Counted from the first letter of the stretch, positions 33,035 to 46,930 are shown. The stretch is 64,000 bases of DNA from Apodospora peruviana (GCA_033439685.1 JAUEDM010000008.1:992001-1056000), one strand, 5' to 3'. Program-made: numbers and translations. The notes: generated by a model not told the origin, from the letters alone.

Positions 33035-35877
33035 TCACCCAAACCGAATCCCATTGCTCGGCTCCCAGGCCCCCTTCTTCGGCTGCCCGGTCTGTGGATT
33101 CGCCCCAGCGGCAGGCGACGGCGCGAACTTGATGCCCATTTCGGGCATCCACGTCCCCTCCATGCTCGCAACCGGCGCAATCGGGGGCATCATGGGCTTG
33201 GGGTGCTCCTGCTCAATGTTATCAGCCCAGCTCTGGATATGCGCTTCGGCAGGCGGGCTATGAACGGCTGCAGCTTGTCGTATGGGTGGTGGTGGTGGCG
33301 GCTGATGATGATGCTGGTTCATATAGTACGACGACGCTGCTGTGCTCGGTGACAGCGGCGGCTGGTAGCTTTGCATAGGTGCGGGTTGCTGCTGCTGCTG
33401 CGGGTTGTTGATTGACAAGCTGGACAAGGGTGGCATCGAAATCTCGCTTTAGGTGTGCAACGTGTTAGTGTCAGTGTCTTGCTCTCAAACGCAGTACGAC
33501 AAGGCGACCATGACCTGAGACATGTCACAAACAGAGAAAAATGGGGTGGAGCACTCACTCTTCTAGACTCCGGGCGTCCTTTCGTCTCTCGTTAACCCAC
33601 TGCCGCGCCTGATTCCGGAACTGTTCTACGATCCGACTCAGGTCGTTGTAGAACTTCCGTCCTACCTCGACGTTGTTGACGATCTCCTTGTACTTGTAGT
33701 ACGCATTATCCAGCCTCTGCAGCGCTCGTTCGCGCTCGGCATTGCTGCCGACGCTCTTCTTCTGCGACTCAAACTCGCGATTCGCGCGCTGGACGTCGGA
33801 GAGAATCTTTTCCTGGTCCACGTTCTCCTTTTCCAGCGCTTCGAGATCGGATTCGTAGAGGCTGTCCAGTCGCTTCTCGAAGAAGTCCTCGAAATGCGCC
33901 GACACAATCGCGGTGCTTGGATAGCTCCGTTCGAGGCGTGCAGCCTCAGCGAGGATGTCGGTCTTGATGTCATCGGAGCGGCATTTGGCTTTCAACGCTT
34001 CCACGCGCTTCCTTCTCCTGGACTCGAGTCGTAACACATCGTTGTAGGCACTTCTGAGCCTCCCCAGTGCCGGCTTCAGGGATTCGGGTATTTCGGTTCT
34101 ACGACTATTGGGGATGTAGTCCATCATTCCTCGGTCTGGGCCGGCCAGGATGGCAAGGGTATCCTTGACAGCGGCATACTTGTCCCTCACAACACTGTCA
34201 CTAGACGTGCTGGACGCAAAGTACCCTTCAATCTCTGCGGCTTGGTTCCAAAGCTTTGCCCCGCCATTCGGGCTGGAATCGAGACGTGATTCAGGCCTGG
34301 TCCAGCGCGCTGTACCATGCTTCCGGCGCAGCTTTTGGTCCTCTTCTTCCTCTGCTGCCAAGACCGCCTTGCCTTCTTCGAAGACAGCCTTGTCGCTGGA
34401 ACAGAGTTTGTTGATATCAGCAAAGCCTCGCTGCAGCCGGTTCAGGGCATCTGCTTGTCGGATTTCCTCGGCATGCTGTACCAGAGTCCCTGGAAGGCCC
34501 AGTGGCTTTTCAAGAGCTTGTAATGAGCCGGGTAGGTTCAAGCCGGATAGTATCTCGTGGAGTTTGTCGGTCAGGGTCTCGAGTTCTGCAATGATATTGT
34601 TGTTGACCAATCGGTCCCGCCGCTCTTCATAGATCGAGACTGCAACGTGCACAGCAAAGGGGACCAGCTTGGTGAAAAGCGCGGGCCCAAACTCGGCATG
34701 GTCGCCAAAGAAGTCATAGGGCTTGGCTATTTCGGGGGGAATGCGGGCAATGGCCATATTGGCGCGCTCGAGAATCTTGAGTTCGGACTTGGGCGGCACA
34801 GCCTCTGCCCGGTGTTAGTTGCGGTCGAAACATAGCTGTGGTTGGGGATGCTTACGAAGATATATTATGTCGTTATCTTTCTCGGCCCTCTTCAGATCCT
34901 CTTCGACGCGTCTTTTCAAGCCGTTCAGGTCGTCCACCACAGCTTTGCTGAGGTAGCCACCCCTGCACTCCTTCAGTCCCTCGTTCACGCACGCGACCGC
35001 ATCCGTCAAGCGAGCTACCTCCTCGCCATACTTGCGCTTCTCGAGACAGTCCAGGGCAGCGCGGTACTGGGCAGCGGCGGCAAAATGGTGGTGCTTTGCG
35101 CTCATGTGGTGTATCCAGGCCGAGCTAATTGCCTCGCTCCTCATAGCTGCCTCTCCTGCTGCGCTGTAGAGATCCGACACGCGCGCTGCCAACCGGGCGA
35201 TGGATGCATCTTTGTAGTTGTCCATCACTGCCTTTTGCCAGAAGCATTCTTGACTCTGCGCCAGGAAGAGCTGGATAAGCGATTCGAGTGTTGCCTCGTC
35301 CATGTCGTCGGGCGGGTTGGCCATGCGGAGTTCGGGTAGCACTTCTTTCTTCATGTGGGTGAGTACTCCAGCCGCCTTGGAGAAGGAACTGGCGGCGCTC
35401 TTCAGCCCATCGCTGCTGCTTCGGTTGGATGCCATGGCTAACTGCGAATGGAGCGCAGCGAGGTTGTAGAGAATATTCATGAGTTCGTATTTGAGGTTGT
35501 TCGCGGCGAGCGGGTGCTCGGTGTGGTAGCCTAAGGCGGGATACCAGGTGAAGTCGGCGCCAATGTCGATGGGAAATTTCCCACTCATCCAGACGAGTTG
35601 GCCGGCGTATGTCTGGAGCGTCTTGACGCCGCTCTCGTGGGCCTCGCGCACGTTGACGGCATTGCGACGGAGGGAATCGACCACCTCCAGGTCATGGCGG
35701 AACATGTCGGGGTGCTGGTCATATTTCTTGGAGATGTACTGTTGGATCGCGCCGGAGAGGGAGATCTGGGTCGACTTGCGAAAGGGAATCGAGAGGATGT
35801 TGAAGCTAAATTTGGCGAGGTTCTGGTCAGTACCCGAGACATTTTGTCGTATCTCTCTGGGATACGTACGTCGCCAT
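33035..35877 (-). CDS. palA/RIM20: pH-response regulator PalA/RIM20 (BRO1 domain)
   Basis: Exons 35877-35870, 35805-34856, 34804-33559 and 33446-33035 give 871 aa, the usual length. The 8-nt first exon (ATGGCGAC) joined through a 64-bp intron with a tactgac branch gives MATFNILSIPFRKST, matching the family start better than any in-frame ATG. The BRO1 domain covers about 1-380 (YISKKYDQHPDMFRHDLEVV, GKFPIDIGADFTWYPALGY, NILYNLAALHSQLA), the coiled V-domain about 400-735, and a Pro/Gln/His-rich tail ends in GIRFG. PalA binds YPxL motifs in the transcription factor PacC/Rim101 and the ESCRT-III protein Vps32, enabling PalB/Rim13 cleavage of PacC at alkaline pH at endosomal or plasma-membrane sites. 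The last intron ends in an AAG acceptor, which is unusual but keeps the frame. No other Pal genes are nearby. Confidence 0.93.
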
Positions 35878-38800
35878 CTTCAGTACTCAGGCGCGATGCT
35901 TGGATCTTGGACGTGTAAAGCTGCTTGAGTGCGTGCATGCGCCGAGCTTGTGGCTTCCCCGAAGCCCGAAGTCGCGTCGTTTCGCTGGCCAGGATGACAT
36001 CAGGTAGTTCAGGTTTGGTACGGAGGTACACTTCACGCGGGGTTCAGTTCGATAAGGTATCTTTCTCGATTAGATAAGCTGCCACGTCATTTGACAGCCC
36101 GGCAGCCAGCTTCATGCCTTAACTCTCAGGCGATAATTTTATCGACTCGTTTCCCCAACCCGATCTGGCATCTTGTCCGCCAGCCGCCCCCAATCCCCAG
36201 AAAATGCAACAAACGCAACACCAGTCTCGACCGGACTAACGTTCTTCAGATGTCAGCCATAAGCATGCATTCAACCTTATTTCTTTACGGCTCGGAATGT
36301 GGCTCTCCTCAAGGACCAACGTTAGACGCCAATGTCTGACCACCGTCGAACCGATTTATTTGGTATTTTTTGCTGTTTTCGAAATTTCCAACGAACCATC
36401 CAACTTTGTTGCCAATTCCGGGACGTCGCCAAGCAGGATCAGGACGAGAGAGTGCACAGTCTCACGCTGTGTACCGTGCAATGCAGGCACAGCTGGCCCT
36501 GAGACAAGCAGCGAGCAGCAGCTGTCGAGAACCCCGCCGAATCCCCGACACACCATCCCTTTCCCTCGATTGGCAGCCTTCTTTCTGCAGCCCACTGCTA
36601 ACTGTGGTAATCACAGAGACATGCTGCTGGCCCTTCAGTGATCGTCCCGACAGTAGACATGGGATGCCTACTGTATGTAGCGGGTAGCTGCCCCCAGCGC
36701 GGATCAGTACTTGCTCCCATGCAGCGAGATATGGGAGATTGCGACAGATAAGGCACCACAGTGCGCCCGCTGTTCGTGCTGCAGATCAAGGTGGAATCGA
36801 CACGATTTGTCGATAGACTGGACAGGATCACAGTCAGCAGGACGAAGTGGAAGCCAGTCGCTTTTATATCACCGCCAGCCTTCATGATAAGCGATGAGAC
36901 GTGATTCTTAACGCGTCTTCTGTCACATACATCCTGGTCACCATCGGACTTTCTATTATCGCACCGATCGTTTGCCGGACCCCCGGCTTAGCATCGTCGT
37001 CGCGCAAGACAAAGCAAATAGAGGACTTGCACCTCATGCCGCCGGACAGACTGCGAAAATACGAGCTGTGCAACAGTGGCGCTTGACTGGTGCAGAGGGG
37101 CTTCGGAACATCGGCTGAGGCCAGCTAAGACATTTCTCGAAACCATGGCGCCGCCTTCACCGCTCGGAACTGCTGGTGACTGGTGGATTATGGCTTCGAG
37201 TGGTGATACAATTCTCGATTTTGGAATTCTGCAGAGCTGATTCGACGAGTACACCTTAAGGTCGACAATAGAGATGGCTCTCCTGTTTATTTGGGCATTC
37301 ATACATGGCTTCAAGAGTGGTGATGCGGCTGATGCCTCGGGTTTGATGCACGTCTCGGTCCCGAAAGTTCACCTGCGCAGACAGTCCACAAACTGCCATT
37401 GCCCACAGCCTCTTGTATCGACTTTGGAGATGTGTTGGGCGCATCGTTCAGTTATATGTGATGCTCGTTGATCAACAGCCCGCAAAACTACGGCTGGGCC
37501 CCCCCGTCGCCCTGCATTATGGGATGTCGACACATGCTACAATGTGACTGCGTGTCTTGGACTTCTTTAGTTGCATATATGGATTTGTCTCTCCCGGCAA
37601 TTCACACAGATAAGTCACAGTGCCCGAACATCATGAAAAAAACTCGGTTCCTTCGTGGATCAAGAACGCTACCCGGCAAACGTAAAATATTGATCTTCTG
37701 GAGAGTTCTTTTGTGGCCTAAGTATAAGTACGCAACTGGCTACTGTCACATCCCCATTCTGCTCCTCCGGATCCCAAGATGAATGCTACACTCTACAGTC
37801 TCTGATCAGTCAGCGTCGTGTCAATGTATCTGGGCCTGCATTTAGCGGGAGATATAGTACTGCAAATGATTGATTGCGCGAATATGGGAATAAGCTGACT
37901 ACCAGCGATAGGGACAAAGTACGGACCAAGAAGGCTGCGACGCTACTAATATTGGCAATTCTCCGAGACACATAAATCGGTACCTCGCGCATAGAGCTCT
38001 GGGACTGGCGGCACTTGGTCCGTGAAGCCGTGATTCGACTGGGCATCTGCCGCCCTTCGGAACGACATAAACCCAACGACGCTGTGCAACCACTCCAAAA
38101 TGGTCCGCACAGGCGGGCGAAAGCCCGTTTGCAGAGCCACATGCCCACCACACCATCTTCTATTCGGAAAACCACCAAGTCCGAATTTCTCTGCATTTTC
38201 AAAGGCATCACGTGGCGTGAGCATCGCATCATGTTCCGACGGATATCACGGCAAACCTGGGGATTCCCATCAGGACAAACCAAGCTTCAAGCGTCCACGA
38301 ATGTGGCTTTCGCATTGCTATAAATTTACCCGGGAAAAGCGGCACAGTACGCCGTAGAGTGCTGCCTCTTTGGTATTGTATTTCTTTTATAGCCGATACC
38401 TCCGTCCCCGATCCTTCACCCGCTTTGCTTCAAAAGTCAGGCAGCATTCATGCCAGCTTCGGAAGCTCACATACACTGACGGCCGCAGTAATGCGGCTGG
38501 CCATAGGCTGTCACCTATCATCATTCAATTGCTGTCTCGTGGCACACACACAACTGAGTAGTCAGCCCAAGATCTTTTCTGTTGCACGCTTCCCGTCGAC
38601 ACTGCCAAGATCCCCAGGGCAACCTGGGACCAATGACCATACTCGACTGCACACCGGCAATCGCCCTTCGGTTCCGGGAAATACTGTCCACACCCGAACC
38701 CAGAAGAGCAATCCATCCTGCCTATCGCGAAAATCTACGAGTCGTTCCTTTACCGAATGGTGGAGGACACGGGCTGCTGTCCCAAGGGCTTGGGCATGAC

Positions 38801-40417
38801 GTTCATGGCCAGTTCCTCTGCCTGCCGAGGTATCATTATGTAAGGTTCGCACTGGGATGCAACGGCGAATTGGTACCTTCAGCCGACGGCGGGGGCAGCC
38901 AATCTTGGTTATCCCTTTTGTGTGGCAGCCATCGCGTGTTCAGACGACCAGGCTACGGACATCCCCAAACCAATGTCCATATATGGCCCCGCCCCACAAA
39001 AGGAGGTACGTACCTATCTTATGTCGTGAAACAGGGCCATCTTCCTCACGGCAGCTTGAGGCGGATATTTCTTATTGTATTCTGCCGCTCTGGTGTGATT
39101 CAGCCTGCCCAGGACCAGGACACCGCTGCTTTACAGAACGCCAGTGCATGTCCCAATGTCAAAGCTGTCAGGCCGGCTGTGGCGCGTCAAGTCAGACAGA
39201 CCTTTCGGGCAGACCAATAGCCCTATACGATAGGCCTGCGAGAGCACTATCGATAAAAGCTGTCCGGAAACGGCAGGGAGAGACCTTCTCGATCCGGGAT
39301 TTCAGGCGCCTCTCATTGGGCCGAGCGATAGCAAGCCACGGACCAGCTCAGAATCCCGGGGTGGCCCAAGGCCGTGCTGTGGGACACACGGGACGGGGCC
39401 AGGTTGTTTGCGAAACATGAGTGAGGACCGGCGCAGTCGAAGCGCAGTCGGGACAATTATCTTTTGATTAAAGTACCCCCATACATACCTACTCTATCTA
39501 TTATTGGGATCAAAAATGTTGGGACCGAGGGGAAAATACGGAGACGCCCCGCTACCATGGAGCCGCCGTCCTTGTGATGTATGCTTGGAGTACATACTCA
39601 CAGTATTGCGCACAGCTAAGAGCGCATATGCTTGCTTGGGCAGATAATAGCCTGAACAGGCATCTGGCGGCCTGGCACTTTGGAAAATTAACCCTTGGCA
39701 GGTCGGCCATCTATATTGAATATCTCAAATGCTTGTTCCCATCACAAACCACTTGCCTCTCGCGGGGCAATCCCACAAACCAGGATACACATCCCCCGCG
39801 ATGTCTTTGTACAGGCTGATGAGAAACCGCCGTTACGGACTCTCTCCACGGGGGCGCGGCCTGATGACTCTCCAAGCAAGTACACTTGTTCGAGTGGTCT
39901 GGCGACTGGGCCGAGAAGTATTTTCGTTCTTTCTCTCGGCTTGTCTCGTCATGTATGCCTGCTCACAGGCTGGCCTATCTTATCACGTCCTGGTTGTCCG
40001 GGCCGGTCGAGCTAATGTACGACGTGTCCCAGGATCATGACCCTACTCTTTAAGGCAACGAGACTCGCACAGAACCAAAGAATGGGGGCGTGCCTATCCG
40101 CGTTTCTTCGGGGAGCGAAGGGCCAGAAGTTATAAGCCAAGCCAGGTCTCATCCCGCTCACCTTGGATCTTTGGTCTCGGCTATTAATGGGGGTGAACCA
40201 GACCAGACCACGTTAGCATCTGTCATAAACATTCAATATTCCCCCCTACCCTTTCCCATCCTACCCCAGAAGGTGTCTCCCTTCCTGACCTTGTTCGCCT
40301 TTCCACCCAGACGACAACATCAAGCCAACATAGACAACATACATACATACATACATACTACACACACCAACACACACATATACGCCTCGCCGTCGCCGAG
40401 TAGGCGCTACCGTGACC
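35878..40417. other. 4.5 kb intergenic, no gene supported
   Basis: This lies between palA (-) and the P450 (+), so both promoters fall here. Frames of up to about 210 codons near 38.6-39.4 kb overlap one another in several frames, have random composition and lack recognisable motifs, so I leave them out. The final 200 bp are pyrimidine-rich and look like a 5' UTR. Confidence 0.45.
40340..40358 (+). repeat. (ATAC)n microsatellite in the P450 leader
   Basis: About five copies of acat/atac are followed by CA-rich sequence, within the likely 5' UTR 60 bp before the P450 start. Confidence 0.85.
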
Positions 40418-42270
40418 ATGATGGAGGGTCTCGCGCTGGTATTGCTCTACCTCGCCATCCCAAGTCTCCTCTTCTCGGCTGTGCAGCAAGTTCTGTCATG
40501 GCGGAAGAAGACGCTCGGGTCCGTGCCCAAGTTTCCCGGACCACAACAGTTTCCCGTCGTCGGCCGGATCCACGACCTGCCCCGGTTCTCCATGTGGCTC
40601 AAGTTCAAGGAGTGGGCCGACATTCACGGACCGATCTACGAGACCCACGCGCTGAACCAGACCTTCATCATCGTGTCGGACGAGAAGATCGCCGAGGAGC
40701 TGCTGGTCAAGCGGGGCCATATTTACTCTGGCCGCCCCCAGATCAGGTCCCTGATCAAGCACAAGGATGGACCGGCGTACTCTGCCCTCATGGATCGCCA
40801 TGGTAAGAACTGATCGAGAGAGAGAAAAATATGTTGTTTCTTATCCTTTGTCATGTGAGAGTTGAAAAAAGGAATGAAATGGCCAGAAAATATCAAACTG
40901 ACACAAAAGTTGCCTCCTGTTACAGATATATGGAAGAATCAGCGCAAGTGGTGTCACGCCGCCATGGCCGAGGCCTACAAGCACCACTTCTACGGCCATG
41001 TGGAGCGGGAGATGAAGCGGTACCTGGGCTTGATGCTGCTCGACCCCACCCGGTTCCTGGATTACACGCGCGAGTACTGCGGGCGGGTCATGTCCCGGCT
41101 GGCGTGGGACGACGCGACCCAAGGGCGCACCAACGGTGATAGCGCCGACCGCACCCTGCACTGCATGAGCGTGTCTGGGCCCATCACAAACACTGTCACG
41201 CCGCTGTGGTACATTCCCAGCTTTGCGAACCCGTGGTACCAGTACGAAATCAAGCGCGAGGCCGAGCAACGAGCCTGGTGGCTCAACAACTTTAGGCTCG
41301 CGAAGGACCGCATGCGCCGCGGCGAGCTGCCCAACGACACCTGGGCCTACCGGTACTTTGAGCAGATTCAACGCGAGCAGGGCAACTTGGATCTGGACCA
41401 GCCCGAGGAGCAGGAGGTGTTTGCGAGCTGCATGATTGGGTTTCTGAACCTCGTGGGTGTTGTCACGATTAGTGGTCCACTCAAGTTCTTCCTCATGGCC
41501 ATGGGCCTGCACCCGGAGTGGCAGAAGAAGTGCCAGGACGAAATCGACAGGGTTTGCGGCGATAGAATGCCGACCATGGAGGATTTCCCGAACCTGCCTA
41601 CCGTTCGAGCGTGTCTGAAGGAGACGGTGCGGTGGAGGTCGGGGGTGCCGCTTGGTGCGTTATCGACCCTCTATTTTGAAGCACAAAATAGGCAACTAAT
41701 GATATTTTATTTCACAGGTGTACCGCATCAAGCAGAGAGAGACGACGAGTACCGCGGTGTCAAGATCAAGAAGAACACAATCATCCTCGCTTGCGAGTGG
41801 TAAGCAAACCCGCCTCCACTCCCCAACACCGCTCACGCACTGACTGACACACCAAAAAAAGGAACATCAACCGCGTGCCGGAGAAATACCCCGACGGGGA
41901 CAACTTCCGCCCCGAGCGCTGGCTCGAGCCCAGCTGGCCGACCTACCAGGCTCCCCTGACACGGTACCCCAACTTCCGCGAGGGCGTGGGCATGCACACC
42001 TTCGGCTGGGGCCGGCGGACGTGCCTGGGCCAGAACATTGTCGACGACGAGATGTTTGTGTTTGGCGCCGCCTCGCTGTGGGCGTTCAAGTCGTCGCCAA
42101 AAGTTTGTCCAAGGACAGGCGAGACCGTGCCCATCGACACGCAGGCGACTAATTCTCATGTCATTCTCGAGCCGGACAACTACTTTATGGACTTTAAGCC
42201 GCGCAGCGATGAGAGAGCGAAGCAGATTCTTGAGGGGTATCACAGTGTGCTGGGGGAGCTGAAGCTTTAA
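40418..42270 (+). CDS. Cytochrome P450 monooxygenase, membrane-anchored
   Basis: Exons 40418-40802, 40926-41654, 41718-41799 and 41862-42270 give 534 aa with phase kept at all three introns. The N-terminal anchor is LALVLLYLAIPSLLFSAVQ, followed by a PGPQQFPVVGR Pro-rich hinge. Conserved elements are W-x-x-x-R (WKNQRKW, C-helix), E361-x-x-R364 in KETVRWR, the PERW region FRPERWLEP and the heme loop FGWGRRTCLG with Cys453. The I-helix reads FLNLVGVVTISG, so the usual (A/G)Gx(D/E)T acid is missing. The protein resembles a group of fungal P450s that share GVPLGVPHQA and ILACEWNINRVPEKYP. The likely role is oxidation of a hydrophobic metabolite using electrons from P450 reductase at the ER; substrate unknown. 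No backbone synthase, transporter or regulator lies nearby, so no cluster is indicated. Confidence 0.92.
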
Positions 42271-45200
42271 TTTTTGGTGTTGATCATGATGAGATTGGCG
42301 GAGACGGGGATGGGCTGGATAGACTGTAATTTGAACGACTCCAACACTCCCATGCTCACACTACTACTGCTACGATTTGGATATGGGGGATTTACTTAGT
42401 TTTGTATCTGTTGACGATAACTTCATAGCCTTTCAGGGGGTCACTGGTTTCACAAATACTTTGCCTATAAGAGGCTGGCGAGAAAGAAAGTCGGGGTTTA
42501 GTGCGCGCGCACACAGAGACATACATACATTCAATGAAGCCTTTTTGCTGTTATTCATCGCAACCCGTATCGACAAGTTAAAAAAAAAAAAAATGTGTAA
42601 CGAGCAAGGTGTTCACTAACATAACCTATGGGCTTTCGAATCCCATCATGAAGTACATGTAGCTGCCTTGTCCCTACTTTCACAAACCAAATTCCTTTCC
42701 AGTGTCCAACAAGCCTCACAGCCAACTGTACTTTTCTAGCCTTATTCAGAGGTTTTTTTTTTTTTCATTTAGACATCTGACCTCGGGCTCTGCTTGTGCT
42801 CATCGGACTCTGCACTGTTGCCCGGTGACGCATGTCAGATTCAATCGGACTTCCCACTAACAATTCAGAAATTTTGTTATCCGACTATGTGTGCTCTCAC
42901 AAGCAAGCAAGCAGCCTCAGCCTGTAAGTCTCTGTTTGGGGTTGGGCATATGTTTATCTGGGTTGAAAGGGTCAAAAATGGTCGGTGGATTTGTCAAGCT
43001 CGGCCTCGTAATTGATCACAGCCAACGGTCTCAGCCACGCCCATATCTTCGGACCTTGCGGTCTAGTGATGGTTCAAGATTGAGATTATTACCGCATTCG
43101 TGAAAAGGGAGTGGGATGTAAAGTAAGGAAATGCAAGTATTAGTTTTGTAAGTCAGCGGCGTAGCATTTACTCAGCACGAATATATAATACTTATCTGAC
43201 CGTTCCAAGTAAGAGGGCTGTTCCTGGATTGTCTGTCATCTTTACCAATCCGGGCTGTGCGTACAGTAAGCCACCCACCACCAATACGTACATTAGTTGT
43301 AAACGCAACCGCGGATCGAGACGTGCGGTTCCGGTGAACTACGGAGCACTTTGGTAAGATGAGGCTGCTTACAAACGGCGGTTACTCTATCTAGCTGCTA
43401 TTAGCTGAGATAGATGCATTGAATGTTTGTATCATCGTCAAGTTTTAGGATGTGCTCTGTAAGTTTAGCGATTCGGGTTAGTTCCGATATTCACATATCG
43501 AGTATTGAAGTTTGTCCTATTCTAACACATCAGCGTTGGTATCAGGCTGTGATTACCCTTGACAATCCCCAAGAAGCAAAATGCATCAAACGGGATGATC
43601 AATGATCGGCTGCTGAGGGTAGCAGTTCCACAGATCCGAGCGAGATTTTTGGATCCGGATGTTACCCATCCCGATGATGTGTGGTCTTCGCCGGGAAAGA
43701 CTCCGAGGAGGGGGGGGGCGGACGAGGTTGGACCGTGGCTGACCAAGTCCGGCAGCTAGATTGTGGCTTGCGTCCGGGTAAACAACTTGAACCACCACAA
43801 CCACCAGATGTGCTTTCTAACGACCATGTGTGTGGTAGACGCACGCAAAACCCACCCCTGAGGCGAGGTACGAAAAAGGCAATGAGCTCGTAGCCGGGTC
43901 TCGGAGGGGGTGTTTCTCTAATGTTTTTTTTTAAATCACTCCTTTGGCCAAGAATCCTGCTTTCGTTTGCTCTATTCTGTTATGTTCTCGATAGATGGCG
44001 GCAGGCAGCAAGTAAGCGAGAAGGTAGCTTAATAACCGCTGTTCTAGCAGCACTCATCTGCAGGCGAGCACTGCATTTGCCCACCTGGATAATCAAAGAT
44101 GGCGCCTTCGCGCTGAGTGAGCAGCAGCCAAGCAAGTAAGCGCTCGGTTACATGTATCCAGAGACACAGTACTATCTCAGGTTCAGTGGTCGGTTCCCCT
44201 TCCCGCGAACCTGTCATCCCGTCTTCCTATTTATCGTATAGTGCCTGTTCGTTCCGTCGCACCGGAACGTGCATGACTTGGAGCCCGTCCCGGCCTGTGT
44301 GGGTTTGAGCTGATAAGCTTTTTTTGCAAATGCAACGAAAATTCCGGATCCTGGTAACAAGAATAATGGCACCGATGATATAAGAACGAACACATTTGAG
44401 AAGGGGGTATCATATTGGATGCTTCAGATCTTGCTCTCAGCCCCGTTGTCGTGGAACCGGACGGACCTGGGATGGAGAAGATTTTTGATGCTAAGACTCC
44501 TGAAAGACAAAGACTGTCCCGAACACCGAGCACCAGGGCCCGGGAGATCCTGTCGGAGAATTTGTTTTGAGGCTCATTTCCCTGCTGGGACGCTTGAGAC
44601 TATAATTACCCGGCGGAAGAGAAAGGAGTGATCTGCAATCGCCAACGTTGCGTAACATCGGAATTTTTAATTCTGTCCCCTGTTGCTGTATACAAAAAAA
44701 AACTTGCAGTCCTGCTTGCTCTCTCTCCGCCGGCTCATCTTTTACAGGTGAAATTCTCCGATGTCCCGGAAGAATCGGGCGATCCGCTTGAAACCTCTTG
44801 AGCCAACAGATTCGCCTGTCTCAAGATGTCTGATTGGGCAATGGCCCATCGTGGACTTTCTTTAGGCAGGCCACTTTTTCCTGCTTCAACTTTTATTTGT
44901 CGGGTTGGAAACAGGCGTGTGGGCGCTTCCGGTATTGGTCGCTTCCTGGATGAACTCGAACCCAGAAGCTGCAGGTTTTCATTTCGCTAACTGTCATCGG
45001 ATATTCAGGTGCTCCAATACCGGGTTATCTTCTTCCCATGATTACGGACCACCCCATTCTCTGTGCAGTGTAGAACGTCGGTACTTGGTCAAGTCGCTTA
45101 TCTTTGCCGGATTGGGTTGCAGCAGCGAAGTTCGAGTAACCAGATAGTGAATGTGAGTAAGAGATGTCCGTAGAGGCCTATCACCCGTTAAAAGCGGTCA

Positions 45201-45782
45201 TTCAGTAGGTTAGACAGTACACAGGAAGCATTACGCCGCCGAACCTGAAAGGGAATCTGAGCAATATTCTTGAGCAGCTAGAGTTGATGATGATGGATTA
45301 TTTGTGATGATAGGCATTAGCTTACAGATACAAAAGGTGCACTCTCCCATTGTGACATTACTCGCCCTTGATCTGGCCATACGCAGGTAAGTAGGTACAC
45401 AACACACGTGGGAAAGATTATAGAGAACATAGAATATTGGAAGAAAGGCTTTCATCTGCCCGGGCGTCGAGAGAAGCAATGGACGTAGCATATCCTAAAC
45501 TCCTCCACCGGAAGTGCACCACTCTCGACGTGAACTAGCAACTTTATGACTTTCACCAGGCCAGACACATGAGCACAGGCACAATGGCCGTGCCACTGAT
45601 TCCCACGTGGTCGAAGAACAAGGGGGGAATTTGAGCTGAACGGGAAGGTGATGATATCACGACTGACGCCGATGCCCACAAATCCAGGCCTCAGTATCAA
45701 TGTAATATACATATCCCCAACCCTATGTAAACTGGAAATCTGAAACTCATTGATAATGCGTGCCAATACGCCCACGCCAGTG
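42271..45782. other. 3.5 kb intergenic, no gene supported
   Basis: Only short unsupported frames occur on both strands. There is an A-run at about 42579-42591 and T-run at about 42752-42765. The right end leads into the decayed TPR gene; 45452-45775 (-) may be its eroded 3' part, but no motif proves that. Confidence 0.4.
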
Positions 45783-45784
45783 TC

Positions 45785-46930
45785 CTACCTGATGCTACCG
45801 ACCCAGAGCCGCCCGTATTTGGTCAGCCGTGCACACTTAAAGGGCACAACATGGTCAAACAACACCGAGTCGTGCGTATCCTCAGGCATCTCGATCATGA
45901 AGTGATCACGCCACTTATCAAGTAGCCTAAAGGCCTCCCTCCGGCTCTCCGCAGACCCTTCTTCCTTCCTAAGCTCCTTCAACACCTCTGAGAGTGTATA
46001 GAGACATCTGGCCCTGCATTCGTCGGGATATCGGTCACGTGAGTCCGGTTTGGGAGACTCACGCAACATCTCCTCGGCGCCGAGATTACCACGGTAGTGA
46101 AGGAGTATGCCCCGAACGTAGTAAGCATCCGAGTTACAGGGGTGATACGGCCGATCTATCGTCTTCCGACCTTCTATGACTCTGTTCACATACTATAGGG
46201 CTTCCTCTAGTTTCCCCTGAGTTTGCCAGCACCTCCGCCATGTGCAGCTGGTATTTGAGACGCGTGTCCGGCCCCGTGTTTGTTGTCGTCGTCCAGAAGA
46301 TGCGTTGCCTTGCGCATAAACTCCAGCGCGTCTTTTGACCTTCACTGGTAGAGCCAAACCATTGCCCTGCTCATGAAGCTGACAGCTAATTTCAAAGGGT
46401 ATGTCCTTCTACGGCCATTGCCACTTGACAGCCAGGGATTTCTCGATGTAGTCCTCGGCGGCACCGTAATCTTTACGCTCAAGACACATCCATGCTCTGT
46501 CACTCCAGGCGTTGGCCAAGAGAAGTCGGTCCTCCCGGGAGTGCGGCAGACGAAGTTGAGCGTCGTGCTGTTGCCGGAGAACCACGGTCTCGTCCAAGAA
46601 CTGAATCGCTCTGCGGAGTTCCGATATACCAACCGAATTCAACTCGGAGTCGATGAGGGCTGTAATGTGTGCTCGGAGCCGGAGTTCGTGCCGGTGCTCG
46701 TCCTGAGACATATTTTCTCCGCCGTCTCTAGGATGCCCATGCCCTCCCAACCTACATTCCTGTCCACATATAATAACCGGCATCCTTCAGAAGCTCGGCA
46801 AACTCGGTATTTTCTTCGAGCTTCGCGCTCGACTGCACGTATATGTCATGGAGGGCAAGGACGTAGGGAAGGTGTGCCTCGTATGTCGCCCAGCTGTGGT
46901 TGACTGGGATTCCGATAGGAGACTGCTTGT
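45785..46930 (-). pseudogene. Decayed TPR region of a fungal NLR-like protein
   Basis: Minus-strand fragments in three frames line up in order. They are WATYEAHLPYVLALHDIYVQ (about 46900) and FAELLKDAGYYMWTG; then LRRAIQFLDETVVLRQQHDA and RLLLANAWSDRAWMCLERKD YGAAEDYIEKSLAVK (about 46630-46450); then KDALEFMRKATHLLDDDNKH and RLKYQLHMAEVLANSG; then SDAYYVRGILLHYRGNLGAE E and YTLSEVLKELRKEEGSAESR, ending DHVVPFKCARLTKYGRLW. This is the tetratricopeptide pattern found at the C-terminus of fungal STAND/NLR and related proteins. Stops and frame changes near 46790, 46410, 46260 and 46190 break it. The N-terminal domain relic at 47490-47967 lies upstream on the same strand in the expected order, so both are probably one gene that lost its ATPase core. 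Confidence 0.65.

Noticed and set aside
38582..39420. Two overlapping plus-strand open frames of about 190-210 codons
   Set aside because: They overlap in different frames, have random composition, and show no motif or intron structure.
40418..42270. P450 as part of a secondary-metabolite cluster with the laccase, SDR or ADH
   Set aside because: The genes lie 15-40 kb apart with unrelated genes between them and no backbone synthase or cluster regulator in the window.
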